From contig JALIZF010001576.1 in the NCBI GenBank assembly GCA_029948255.1, positions 217,501 through 281,500 of the forward strand: a DNA stretch of 64,000 nt, given 5' to 3'. Under the pieces are notes generated by a model. That model was not told where the DNA came from and searched no databases. It worked only from the letters and a program-made list of their open reading frames with translations. Below are positions 32,640 through 44,363 of this stretch, piece by piece (the first letter of the stretch is position 1; each line of letters opens with the position of its first letter). The stretch is from Telmatactis stephensoni (taxonomy: Eukaryota; Cnidaria; Anthozoa; Actiniaria; Isophelliidae). A program made the position numbers and the translations under genes.

Positions 32640-34160
32640 AGGATCGGACAGATGTGTGCAACATTTTTCTGTAACATCGCGCGCAAACAGTTTCACCGTA
32701 TGTTACCCCTGCAATGTTGCGCGCAATCACCGCAATGTATCAGAAATCAAAGTTACAGAAGTAGAACTCGGTACTCTTTATTGAAACCTCTGTACAATGG
32801 CCACCTCTCCACAATGGACAGCCTTTTCCACCCCCTTCATTGATCTGATCCGTACATTTACTTTATATTGAAACCTCTATACAATGGCCATCTCTCTACA
32901 ATTCAATGGTCTGCATTCTCCCACCCCACCATCGATAGCGATCCAATCCATACATTTACTAGTGAAATCTCCGTACAACGACTTAATCTGTGCCAAGGGT
33001 GGTAATTGTGGAAAGAACAATTGTGCGTGTATTATTTTAAGAGAAGTTTTTCTTTCAATATCGAGTAATAATAGTTAAAAGCGCCAAATTAAAAACTAGT
33101 CCTTCTTGCAAGTTTTAATCCAAATTTTCATTCTATATTTATCAGTTAAGAATTGATCTACAATGCCTGTTTAAAAGAGTCTTTTGAGTTGTACAAAGTG
33201 GTTGTCCTGTAGTTTTATTCAAATTAGTGGCAACTTTCAAGCTGAGCAAAAGAAGGCCTAAAATCCATTTTCAATTCATATTATCATTTTGGATTAACAC
33301 TTTTATCCAACTTTTATTAATTAAAACCACATACAAACAACCTAAACTTTCTGAAAGAGAGAACTTTAGCTTTGTACTGTAACAGGTATTCTTCAGCTGA
33401 ATAGTTTTGTTGCTCAATTCGTATTTTATTCCGATCATATACCGAATTTTCTAGAAAACAGTTTTGATAGGTCGAAGAGTTCACTACTTGGAAATGCTAT
33501 CTCGTCAAGAGTAAGTTTGTCAGAAAGTACGTTAAAAATGCAAAATGTCATAAACGCAAAATATTCTATCAGTGAGATAAAGAATACGTTATAATAAAAT
33601 AACATCGATTGAGTTACTATTTATTTATATAACAATAATTCATTCGATATATCCAATATAATTGTAGTCCATCATTAGAAAAACAAATGCATTTATTCAA
33701 AAACACTTTGCCATAATTTCCGCATCAACAGTGACTTCAAGAGTCCATTGAAAATGATATATTTTGAAGACTTCCATAATTTTTAGCGGCTTATAGTTTT
33801 TTTTTCTATCTACTCAGACACTACAAAGAAGATCAAGATCATTTGAGATAATTTGATCAGTGAATCGACGAATGAAATTGAATAACGTACTACAACTTTA
33901 GAAGTTTAACCGAGTTTGCTCTTCTGCAGCGAGCTACATTTCATTCAGATCTCAGAGAAAATTAGCCATTATGCATCCCAAACTCACTAAAAACACGATT
34001 TCTTCAAAAATCTATCGTTAGCATGCCTAGCATATGACAGTAATACACGAGAATGCATAGTACAACCGGCAAAATACGCAATAAGAAAGGCCGAAGCTTA
34101 GCATAGTCGTTTTAGTAGCATATAGATTTCGCTGTACGTACCACAAAAACACTCGATTCT
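32640..34160. other. Gene-free stretch with pogo-like and other repeats
   Basis: GAAACCTCTRTACAATGGCC occurs twice (~32783, ~32873) with following ATCTCTCTACAAT words, resembling decayed pogo/Tigger-type termini. From ~33075 GCGCCAAATTAAAAACTAG and GTTTTAATCCAAATTTTC match 57890-57960 in inverse orientation. Any 5' TRPV exon here was not recognised. Confidence 0.4.
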
Positions 34161-34167
34161 CTGTTAC

Positions 34168-34220
34168 AATTCTTCCACTTCGTTTTCCATCGATGTTTCG
34201 TCAACTCCCGAAGACGTCAT
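34168..34220 (-). CDS. Possible 5' coding exon of the TRPV gene (weak)
   Basis: On the minus strand an ATG (34220-34218) opens MTSSGVDETSMENEVEE and then reaches TTGTAACAG, where GTAACA could be a donor. The acidic, low-complexity start would suit a TRPV N terminus. However, the phase does not join directly to exon 32554-32403, so a further exon would be needed. It may instead be chance. Confidence 0.2.
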
Positions 34221-34229
34221 GTCCAAATC

Positions 34230-37100
34230 CTTCGTTAAAATACTCTAAATACTCAATATTTCAAACCTTATGTTCAGCCATCGGTTGCTAGCCAACTGCT
34301 TTGAAGAGAATCGTGAATTATTCATGGTTCCTCGTTTAAAAACAAAAGGTGGCTATTTAGAGATAACAGGTTTTGTTCAAAATCAATGGCCTTTGACGTC
34401 ATGAACCATACGTGATTTTAGAAAAACAAAATAGAATATGTAAAATATCGAGGATCTTCAGAAAACCATCCACAGTTTTAACTCTCGATTAAGACTAAAT
34501 AGAATCCGCATCTGCACAACAAGTTTTCCTTGATAAGTTTTTTTGACAATTGCTGTGTTCCTGTAGACGGATTTGAAAACAAGTTTCCTTTGGCACGTTG
34601 TACTTGTCAAGGAAGCCTTGCATGCTTAATTTGTGTAAACGATCAATAAGAAGTTTTCATTGCCGGACAAATTTTCTTGTGCCCGAAATATGCTTTACTA
34701 GGCGGAATACTTGTCATGTTTTACTTGTTGTCTCTAGCTGTTGTCCGTGTACACATGCAAAACCTAGCACGGCAGTTTTTCAGCGAGGCAATCATTGTCA
34801 AGGACAATATGGCAATGTTTTGTCATCTACAAACGTTTTCTTTGTTTTTTGTCCTTATATCTAACTGCACAAAACCATGACCCTTTCCTATCTAGACCAA
34901 AATGAGCATCGGGGATTCCCCATCATTCATCATTAGTATCTTTCTAAGCCACGCCAATTTCCATAAGAGTCAGATGGACATATCCCATGTTTTTATACTG
35001 AAGACCTCCCTTGCCCTCCCCCTCCCCCTAGGGAGTTTAGAGAATTAGTTTGTCCCGAAGAGAAGACAAACTCCCAATTCAGTTCTAATGAGCGTGTAGA
35101 CTTGAACTTTTTAAGACACTCAATGATAATCATCTGTATTCTCTCTTTATTGTTCTTGATGTAGCCCGAAACTGAATGAATTTCCACAATCTCTTCTTGT
35201 TATTTTTAAGGGGCTATTTATATATGAAGACCACTCAGTTGTCCCCGCTAGCAGGGCTAACTCTTTATCTATTTCTTTTCCATCTGTTTTCTTTTCCATA
35301 GTTTTATAGTGTCAGGAGTACCCAACCGAGCCGCTCCACAAAATATCCGCTCCACATAACTTTTGTTGCTGGCTGGGAAACAAAAATGCATATAATGACC
35401 TCTGGCTCGTATTTCGGAATAACTGTGCCTGGCTGGTATATTAAGACAAAATTTTAATTTCCTGGCTGTTAAATAAATTCGCTATGTCCCTAGGAATCAC
35501 TGCCAGGTCTCTGGCTAACAACGCAACTGTTGGTTTCTTGGCAAAACAACAGGAAACCCACATAACTAGTCATATGACCAAAGACCGGGAAGCCTGTGTA
35601 AATTTATCGGGCATTTTGATAATTGGAGGGAAATAGTAATCCATCTGTCAACTCGTCATTTTTTCGACAAATCAGACCATAGCTTGTCATGTATGTCGTA
35701 CAGTGCTAACACACGTGGTCAGCATGTATATCAGTTCTGGTGAGCATCGGTCCTGAGGACGAAGGCGTTGTTGTTGTTGATATTCCATCCTGTTTGAAAG
35801 TCAGCTAAAGGTAAGCGGCAAAGCTGAAAAAATACATAGTCTGCCTATTGCCTTACTGCATGATTTGTAAAAAATTGATTTGTAGGTTCAAGACAATCTA
35901 TTTTACATAAGGATATGTATTTGGCGGGAATAATGGCATGCCTACGTCCTACGTTCTTGAGGTACAGATACATCACATCCATACAATGTTTTCATTCATT
36001 TCTTCAATGTTCCTCCGTACTTAATAAGTGTAATAGTTAATAACCTGAATACCTATACGTTTTCAGCTCATGCACTCATTTGACCCTCAGTGCCCTAGCT
36101 GGTCTTCCCTGATAAGGGCTGGTAATGATTCACTGGCTATTAGAGACTTAACATGAGGAAAATATGGTATAATACAGGTGAGTGGGTCATTGTTTGAGAT
36201 TAGCGAATATAGTCGTTATCAGTACTTTACGTATATACATTGTATTAGATGCTTAACTTTGAACTAAATTTAACGTAGTTCAATGCAACGTGGTAATGAT
36301 GCTAAATCATAGCACTGGGTGACATCCACTGACGGAAGTTAGCTTTTCTTTAAATGTTTGGGCTGAGATGACTATCGAACTTGTCATCTTGTACCCAGCG
36401 AGCAGAAAAACTTTCTGCAGGTATTCGTCTTGCAGCCGTGATCCTGTTGTAGGTTCCTGAAGTAATCTTTATCAAAATATGTTGGTTAATTTTTGTTTAC
36501 CCATGAAGCCACTCAAATTCCGGTTCTGTTACCCACATTGATCAAGAAGATACATAAAAAAACGACGAATTCCTTTTTAATTTTTTAATTTTTTTACTTA
36601 GTTTCGTTTGTGTAATTTCCAGAGTTTTAATCGATTCAGAATGTAATGATCATTTTCAGTAAGGGACATAAAATTGAATCAGTCAAGTTTTGGATATATG
36701 AGACGTAAGCTCTTATCGTTACCTAAATCTTCTTCAAACTATCCAAAAACGAAAAACTAAAATGTAATGCCTCTAGGAAAGGTCAAGCTAATGCACTTCG
36801 ATTTGATTCGTGTGCTTATTAGCAGACTGTGCGAACGTATCTCGTTTGCTGACAGTCGGCCTACAAAACAGAACAACCTATTCATCAAAATCACTCTTCA
36901 AGGAACGGTTTAGCGAATGTTGACTTTTTATACTACAAAACAAACTTTTACTGCTTAAAGTTATTATTGTTTGTCCACAACTATTGTTATCTGTTGTTAT
37001 AATAAGCCTTTTAGAATTATAATTGTTCTAGTCTGATTCAAAAACACAGCCGTTGCAATGCAACTTGGACGACATTTGCAGTAGGCGATGATTAGTTTAT
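34230..37100. other. Gene-poor stretch
   Basis: No supported exon. CTTGTCAAGGAA-type words (~34610, ~34796; compare ~2760) hint at a dispersed repeat. At ~35380-35520 spaced CTGGCTGG words echo 42170-42340. The remainder is AT-rich unique-looking sequence. Confidence 0.35.
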
Positions 37101-37129
37101 CAGTGTCTATATTTTTCATCTTAATGTAA

Positions 37130-37370
37130 CTCCGGAAATGTATTTAAAAACACAAAGCTCATGCCGGGCTACATGGAGTGTGCTTTCACTAGGCTTTTCG
37201 GTAACATTCCTTTAGGTGTTCGTTTACCCACCAACCCGCCCACCAACTGTTTGCAGTTGTGTTTTTGGTGTTGTAACTTTCATTTTAAAACAAGACGGCC
37301 GTCAAAATAGAAGTTTTTACAACCCTTAACAAGAAATAAAGATGTAGGATTCAAAATGTAGTCATTCTTT
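37130..37370 (+). repeat. Duplicated 3'UTR-like segment, copy 1
   Basis: It matches 38140-38330 in order: GGAAATGTA, AACACAAAGCT, GGAGTGTG, TTTCACTAGGCTTTT, AACATTCCTTTAGGTGTTCG, TTTACCCACCAAC, AAAACAAGACGGCCG, AAATAGAAGTTTTTACAACC and GAAATAAAGATGTAGGATTC. The AATAAA near the end suggests the 3' part of a duplicated transcript. The coding part was not recognised. Confidence 0.5.
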
Positions 37371-38139
37371 TAAGTACATGATTGTTATCTGCGGTTTCAA
37401 CTGAAAACGATTGTAGGATGGTCTGTTAGTTAACAAACATTAACTAAATAATGTGACAGATATCTGTCACTGAGTTTGCGTACTTTTTCAAGGCTTTCCG
37501 GAGTTCCAAAACATACCGCCACTTGCTTTCTTTTGATGTGTCAAGCATTGATACACCGGCATGTAGCAAAAGGCGACTCCCTCCACTGAAATTCTTGTCA
37601 GATTTTGAACAAAACGTGAAATTCGTTCAATTTTTCTGTCACATGCTTCTCCAGGGATTTTTTGTATGGTATTTGTGCACGGGACAACTTTGATATAGAA
37701 AACAAGAAGTGTAACTTTCTCAAAGTTTTCACTAAGGGCTTTTTTCCCTTGGGACCAAAAAGCAAAAGAAGTCAGCCAGCTTACTGGCCCAACCTGGTTT
37801 ATATAATCAGGTCCTAAAACATTTATTGTCAGTTAAAACAGGGTTACCGTTGAATTCAATTTTCTTTTATAACTTTCTGTAGGTTCTGTTCACTTCTGTT
37901 CTGAGAACAGTTCTCTGGTTGTCTTTTGTTTACTAATCTGGCAGATATCTGTCAACTAACCTATTGTAGTATTTTTCGCGCCAGAAGGGTAAAGATACAA
38001 GGCGGTAGGTTGCCTACGACTCACATACAGTTGACATGTTCCAGAAAAAATCCGATGGATACCAATCAATGTGTATGTTAAATTTTTCATATTTTCTGGG
38101 GGTTTTTTGGGTTTTTTTTTTTTGGAAGGCCAAACTCAG

Positions 38140-38330
38140 CTCTGGAAATGTAAAACACAAAGCTACATGCCAGGATACAGTGGAGTGTGTTTTCACTAGG
38201 CTTTTTGTAACATTCCTTTAGGTGTTCGTTTACCCACCAACTCACTGTTTGTGGTACATTTCAAAACAAGACGGCCGGCAAAATAGAAGTTTTTACAACC
38301 GAAATAAAGATGTAGGATTCAAAATTAAGA
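38140..38330 (+). repeat. Duplicated 3'UTR-like segment, copy 2
   Basis: It pairs with 37130-37370 at ~1.0-kb spacing. In this copy a frame after a pyrimidine-rich tract and CAG at ~38135 reads SGNVKHKATCQDTVECVF and stops near 38219; copy 1 has a 1-base length difference there. This may be the last exon of a small unrecognised gene with a decayed twin upstream. Confidence 0.45.
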
Positions 38331-38339
38331 GTCATTATA

Positions 38340-39460
38340 TGTTTATTGTGTTTACAATAAACGAAATGTTACTGTATGTAGAGTGCTCGTGTTGCTCTGT
38401 TGGTGCATGATGATGAATTTTGAAGCATGACCTCCAAGGTCAACATCTTGACAGACCAGGATTATTTCTTATCCTCTCGTTGGTTATGGGACGGACCCTT
38501 AACTAACTAAAGCGCACCCCCTTGGGTTGTTTTCTTGTTCTTAAATTTTATGTAATGCTCGATTGCGAACAATTAATTATTTTAGTCACCGGTTGGAAAC
38601 TAATTTACCGCTATAACCTAATTGGCTTTGCAAACAAGATGACAACTCCTTTGAAAATTGCTTACCCAAATATTAGCAGTTTTTGTAAGTACCTGTTTGC
38701 ACTATGCCTAAGTGTTAAGTTTTGAATACACCTAAAGTATTTCGTTGTAGTGCAAACAGGCCCTTAGCTTTGCTCTCAATCTTTAACGTTTTCTTGGGGA
38801 AATTATTAAGTTACTTCAATACTGTTATCTCTGATTTGGGCATTCACTCACGGACTTTCTACTGATATTAAAAGAGGCTGCGCTTTATGTATATTTTATA
38901 GATATTCTTGTACACCTATTCTTGTACGTCAGTGTGACGCTGCCGAAACATGTTTGGAATAAAAAGATTGGTGATATTTCAAGAACTGTATGTATTCGTT
39001 TTCTTCTCGCAAGACCATTTGGTTGTATTCACAGAGTGTTTTACCATATCTCTAAAGGCAAAAAGAACCTTGAAATATCAACAAGATTTTACGAACAACG
39101 GTAAAATTTTGGCATTCTACCTTAGAAAAAGATTATATAGTCTTTTGACTGTTGTAACCGGAAAAACCTCTCCCTGACGATTCCAACAGCAGTTTAATTT
39201 GTTTGAACTGGAACTTATTTATTTGAATTTTAATTAAATAACATTACGTTTAAAGGGCAATACTGAACTGAGTGTCTATCTCAACAGTAACCCTGCTAAC
39301 GATTCAAATCAAGCTAGCACTCATTTCAGGTTGTCGAAATCATTTGGCCGTATGGGAGCCGCATTGGTATAGCCTACACAGACACCAGTAAAAGATAGAA
39401 GACATTTGCTGCGAGACTCTGCAAAGTTCTTTTGAAAATTTTTGTTGTCAATGTTAGTTA
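38340..39460. other. Gene-free stretch
   Basis: No recognised exon. Several 60-75-codon frames on the plus strand have no motif and no matching splice sites. Confidence 0.35.
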
Positions 39461-39468
39461 GATAGATG

Positions 39469-40990
39469 ACCTTTGCTTCGAAACTTTGCAAATTCACTTT
39501 TGCGAAACTTTTGCGGCGAATGGTCGCTTAGGCAGATGGCCTTTGCTTCGAAACTTTGCAAATTCACTTTTGCGAAACTTTTGCGGCGAATGGTCGCTTA
39601 GGCAGATGGCCTTTGCTTCGAAACTTTGCAAATTCAGTTTTGCAAAACTTTTGAGGCGAATGGTCGATAGGCAGATGGCCTTTGCTTCGAAACTTTGCAA
39701 ATTCAGTTTTGCGAAACTTTTGAGGCGAATGGTCGCTTAGGCAGATGGCCTTTGCTTCGAAACTTTGCAAATTCACTTTTGCGAAACTTTTGCGGCGAAT
39801 GGTCGATAGGCAGATGGCCTTTGCTTCGAAACTTTGCAAATTCAGTTTTGCGAAACTTTTGAGGCGAATGGTCGATAGGCAGATGGCCTTTGCTTCGAAA
39901 CTTTGCAAATTCAGTTTTGCGAAACTTTTGAGGCGAATGGTCGATAGGCAGATGGCCTTTGCTTCGAAACTTTGCAAATTCAGTTTTGCGAAACTTTTGA
40001 GGCGAATGGTCGCTTAGGCAGATGGCCTTTGCTTCGAAACTTTGCAAATTCAGTTTTGCGAAACTTTTGCGGCGAATGGTCGATAGGCAGATGGCCTTTG
40101 CTTCGAAACTTTGCAAATTCAGTTTTGCGAAACTTTTGCGGCGAATGGTCGATAGGCAGATGGCCTTTGCTTCGAAACTTTGCAAATTCAGTTTTGCGAA
40201 ACTTTTGAGGCGAATGGTCGCTTAGGCAGATGGCCTTTGCTTCGAAACTTTGCAAATTCAGTTTTGCGAAACTTTTGAGGCGAATGGTCGCTTAGGCAGA
40301 TGGCCTTTGCTTCGAAACTTTGCAAATTCAGTTTTGCGAAACTTTTGAGGCGAATGGTCGATAGGCAGATGGCCTTTGCTTCGAAACTTTGCAAATTCAG
40401 TTTTGCGAAACTTTTGAGGCGAATGGTCGCTTAGGCAGATGGCCTTTGCTTCGAAACTTTGCAAATTCAGTTTTGCGAAACTTTTGAGGCGAATGGTCGC
40501 TTAGGCAGATGGCCTTTGCTTCGAAACTTTGCAAATTCAGTTTTGCGAAACTTTTGCGGCGAATGGTCGCTTAGGCAGATGGCCTTTGCTTCGAAACTTT
40601 GCAAATTCAGTTTTGCGAAACTTTTGAGGCGAATGGTCGATAGGCAGATGGCCTTTGCTTCGAAACTTTGCAAATTCAGTTTTGCGAAACTTTTGAGGCG
40701 AATGGTCGCTTAGGCAGATGGCCTTTGCTTCGAAACTTTGCAAATTCAGTTTTGCGAAACTTTTGAGGCGAATGGTCGCTTAGGCAGATGGCCTTTGCTT
40801 CGAAACTTTGCAAATTCAGTTTTGCGAAACTTTTGAGGCGAATGGTCGATAGGCAGATGGCCTTTGCTTCGAAACTTTGCAAATTCAGTTTTGCGAAACT
40901 TTTGAGGCGAATGGTCGCTTAGGCAGATGGCCTTTGCTTCGAAACTTTGCAAATTCACTTTTGCGAAACTTTTGCGGCGAATGGTCGCTT
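39469..40990. repeat. 69/70-bp satellite array, about 22 copies
   Basis: The unit runs GGCAGATGGCCTTTGCTTCG, AAACTTTGCAAATTCAGTTT, TGCGAAACTTTTGAGGCGAA, TGGTCGCTTA (70 bp), with a 69-bp version where CGCTTA is CGATA. Copies are >95% alike and differ mainly at the CGCTTA/CGATA, GAGGCG/GCGGCG and CAGTTTT/CACTTTT sites. The two outermost copies carry CACTTTT and GCGGCG. Overlapping frames on both strands are artefacts. Confidence 0.95.
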
Positions 40991-41064
40991 ACGGAATCAT
41001 ATTTTATTTCAATTTTTATCAAATATGAATTTTATTGATAGAAATTTTCTCTTGATCTTTTCAG

Positions 41065-41131
41065 AATTTTTTTCTAAAAATACCATGAGTGGTGTTTCAA
41101 CAAATCGAGACACTGGTTACGAAGCCTCCAC
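41065..41131 (+). CDS. Possible first coding exon (MSGVSTNRDTGYEAS)
   Basis: After a good acceptor-like CTTGATCTTTTCAG, the segment contains ACCATGA (ATG 41085) and MSGVSTNRDTGYEAS, then CAC/GTAAGTG, a strong donor. It joins in phase with 41494-41524 (TTTTCAG acceptor; SNATVGFKLK; donor AAG/GTTAGA). No further exon and no family were recognised. The run of splice-compatible signals is suggestive only. It starts directly after the satellite array. Confidence 0.25.
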
Positions 41132-41493
41132 GTAAGTGACTATTTCTTTTCTGTTTTACGTAAGCTTTGCTTGAATTACACATTTTTTTTCTCCGTCCTA
41201 CTCTGAATGCATGGTTAACATCATTAGATACAATTACCAAGCGTGATAAAATGGGAAAATAAAAAGGAGAGAGGTTGGAATGTAATGATTATCAATTTAT
41301 CTATTGGTTTAGAGATGTTGCTATATATGCTTAAGCTTAAATTAACCACATAGGACCTACAAGCTTGTAACATGTAAATGCGGGCATATAATGTTGAATG
41401 GTATTTTACATAACACCTAAAATACTATTGATTTATCGCGAAAAGGATTCAGGTGAACTCCAGATTTGATTGATATTTTGTATTAATTTTCAG

Positions 41494-41524
41494 TTCCAAC
41501 GCTACAGTGGGATTCAAACTTAAG
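41494..41524 (+). CDS. Possible second exon of the 41085 candidate gene
   Basis: This 31-base segment is bounded by TTAATTTTCAG and GTTAGAGG and continues the frame of the 41065-41131 segment as T-SNATVGFKLK. The following ~400 bases are MITE sequence, which obscures any next exon. Confidence 0.2.
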
Positions 41525-41639
41525 GTTAGAGGCAACTGCAATGAACAATATTTGGTTCTTTTAAATTATGAATTTTTATTTTTCGTTTGCTAAATGTTTT
41601 TACCTTTTACGAAGTAGACAGTGCTTTTACTTCATGCAA

Positions 41640-41965
41640 CAAAGAAAATTTGTTGCGCTCGGGGTGGTAATATCTAACATTTGCTCTGCAACTTGCAACT
41701 CAACATTGTTGCGCGACAAGTTGCACGATTTTGTTGCTCGTATTACCGGGCCTTTAACGACGATTTTCCGCGAAACGTTGCAACAACTTGCAATATTATG
41801 CGTTGCGAGTTTCTGACTTGGATTTAAAAACTCGCAACGCGTTGCCGAAGCGAAAATTGCAAGGAAAATCGTTCCAAGTGTCATGTTACACGAGAAAGAT
41901 TTTTAACGCAACGCCGTTGCGCTGAAAATCGTCGTTAAAAATCGTTTCGTGTAACACCGCCTTAA
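41640..41965. mobile_element. Two abutting PIF-like MITE fragments
   Basis: Up to ~41755 the sequence is the right half of the family at 46516-46785 (AACAAAGAAAATTTGTTGCG...CGTATTACCGGGCCT). It is followed by a foldback with TTTAACGACGATTTTC on the left and GAAAATCGTCGTTAAAA on the right, ending CGTGTAACACCGCCTTAA. Both share the GTGTAAC/GGGCCT-AAGG type termini. Confidence 0.65.
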
Positions 41966-42164
41966 ACCGCTCGACCAACCTGGCCAAATGACATAGATAT
42001 TAAAAATGGAAAGCCACAGAGGTCTTGACATTTTAAAGTCCCCAAAAACGTGTAAAACAAAGAGGACCACATGAACGTCTAGTAAACATTCAATATTTCA
42101 TTAAATGGTTTCTTTTCTTTGCCACTTTATTGAATGCCGATGATTGTGTAAAAATGTGCAAACT

Positions 42165-42350
42165 TTAAATTTTCCTGGCTAGCAAACTGGAAGTTGCATA
42201 GAGCTTGCTGGCTGGCAAATATCCTGGCAAGCCATACACGACTTTCTGGCTGGTAAAAAAATGATACTCCGAATGCCTGGCTGGGGAGCATAACGTTTTG
42301 GGTTTTATCTGGCTGGCAATGTGGAGCGGATATTTTTTTCCCAGCAACTT
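42165..42350. repeat. Degenerate CTGGCTGGCAA repeats
   Basis: TCCTGGCTAGCAA, GCTGGCTGGCAA, CCTGGCAAGCC, TCTGGCTGGTAA, CCTGGCTGGGGA and TCTGGCTGGCAATGTGGAGC recur at 20-35-base steps. A related region with CTGGCTGG words and GCTCCACA lies at ~35330-35520. This is an eroded short tandem repeat shared by two loci. Confidence 0.5.
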
Positions 42351-43590
42351 TTAATTTTGCGTCTAAAGTATGAATGGAATGTTATCAATGTGTTTTTGAG
42401 CTGTTTTGCGGCGATTTGAGCAAGTGACTCGTCGGGTACTCTTGTAGTGTCCCCAGTTAGTTTTAAAACTAAATATTTTGACACTGAAAAAAATGTTATG
42501 TATGTAGGCAGGCAGGCAGGCAGGCAGGCAGCTGGCAGGCAGACAGGTAGGCATGGGGTTCAAGAGTTATCTCGGCTACCAGGGACATCTCGCCTTCATA
42601 TTATAACCAGCGACTAAGTCATCAAGTTCAGGATTTAATTTAATAAGTAACATGATAACATGTATGACAATTGTGTTCGTAGTAACGTGCAACGATATGG
42701 CTGCCAAAAAGGGACAGAATGAAAGAGATTATCAGTAACAGCTACGAGTACGTACAAAGCAAGCAAAGCAGAGTCAAGCAGAGCAAAGGATAACTTCAAC
42801 TGTAACATCATGATGCAGCACTTCTTCGCTAAACGTGTTTGTTTGTTTTTGTAGTGCTCTCTCTTTAAAGTTATTAATTTTACAATAGTACATGACAAAG
42901 ACAATAAAAGGCTGAGAAGAAAAAATGACAATATATTTATAATATAACATTAAGCCTGAGGGCTAAGTTAACTGCTAAGGTTTCGATCTAGTCAGTAGTC
43001 CTCAGAACTGCTACTCGTTGAAGAGTTGTGTACATCCCATGGTTTCAGAGTAATCACTTATGATTTATGCAAACTATCTTGACCCAATTTGAAAGAGAAA
43101 TTTAATTGTCAAGTTTCTTTTAAATTATTCTAAAATATCAAATGAAACCATCAAGTAACAGATTTCTTTTTCCGTCTTAACTAAAACTGTTGACTAGTTG
43201 TTCTTCAGCTGTTTACTTATCTGACCTAGTACTAGCTAGATGCATATGAAAATGAAAAAGAACAAAGTCAATAGCGCCAAACACATCAACTCGATAAAGA
43301 CTACCTGCACGAGTTATCCGTGCGGATGGTAAACTTATATGAAAAAGCACCTTAGTAGGTACCTATGTACCAGAGACTAAAGACTTTGTTAGTGTACTCT
43401 GCACTCATTAGCTAACTTGTGTTCATAAATGTTGTGAACAATATGAATATGGAAGCATGATTGTGATTGTCTTTTTATTGAATGGGTCTCGATGGAGTTA
43501 ACAGGGCCTTAGCAAGGCAAATTCACTGCGAGGGCGAAAGGGAGGGAGGGGAGCTGCATTTGCTTCCAAAGGTCTTTGTTGGTTGATTTT
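42350..43590. other. Gene-free stretch with a (GGCA)n microsatellite
   Basis: (GGCA)n at ~42506-42550; otherwise no supported gene. TAATATAACATTAAGCCTGA followed by GGGCTAAGTTAACTGCTAAG at ~42940-42980 reappears at ~55234-55275, so a dispersed repeat is present. Confidence 0.5.
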
Positions 43591-43593
43591 AAA

Positions 43594-43642
43594 GGTCCCC
43601 CACCCCACCCCACCCCACCCCACCCCACCCCACCCCACCCTG
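43594..43642. repeat. (CCCCA)n microsatellite
   Basis: About nine CACCC/CCCCA units in a row. Confidence 0.9.
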
Positions 43643-44265
43643 CTGCGGCCCATTAGCCGTCGTCGCTGAAACCACCAAACATTTAGCCGTTAAGTGTAAA
43701 AATACTGATAAAAAATGGAACAGTTAGCCGAGCAAAAACAACTAGTAAGAAACACTCTTTACTAACAACGATGTTTCATTTTCAAAGTTCCAAAGTCTAT
43801 TTACTCTTTTGGTTTTATCTTAGTTTCAGAATCAATACATATAGTCCGCTTAGTGAACGTAACTAATAGACGCGTTTTTTGTATCACTCCACAAACATTA
43901 CGTCACTCACTTTACAAAAGCCATTTTTTTTCTGAAACTTTTATTCCTTTTTTTCGATTTCACTTCAAAGAGAGTCTCAATAGGGTTAAGCTTTCTGTTA
44001 AATAATATTAACTCGTACAAATTATTATATATTAACTCCTACAAGACATTCTTTTTCAACGCTTGTGATCTTGTTCTTTTGCATTTTCATCTAATAACCA
44101 GTAAACAACGGAAGAACAACTTGTCCACAGTTTTTGTTCAAATAGAAAAAGAAATTTGCTTTCACTTTATATTTTGGAATTATTATTATTATTAATTGTA
44201 TAGCATCAAATTTCGCTTTCAAGTTTACTGGGTTGAAAGAGTTTGAATAATTCATTGGTGATTAC

Positions 44266-44272
44266 TATAAAA
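44266..44272 (+). promoter_or_regulatory. Putative TATA box of the cysteine-rich peptide gene
   Basis: TATAAAA lies 92 bases upstream of the ATG at 44364, a spacing that leaves a ~65-base 5'UTR if transcription starts ~30 bases downstream. The leader contains two CAACGAGT words. Confidence 0.5.
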
Positions 44273-44363
44273 TCAGTTCAATGAGTTCTGTCCAACGAGT
44301 TCACTGAGAACTGTTCAACGAGTAACTCTTGCTAAAGATCTTTAAACGAAGAAGTGCCTCAAC

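Noticed and set aside
39486..40958. Many 60-160-codon frames on both strands with FAKLLRRM or EAKAICLS repeats
   Set aside because: They are artefacts of the 69/70-bp satellite array; frames switch whenever the unit changes length.
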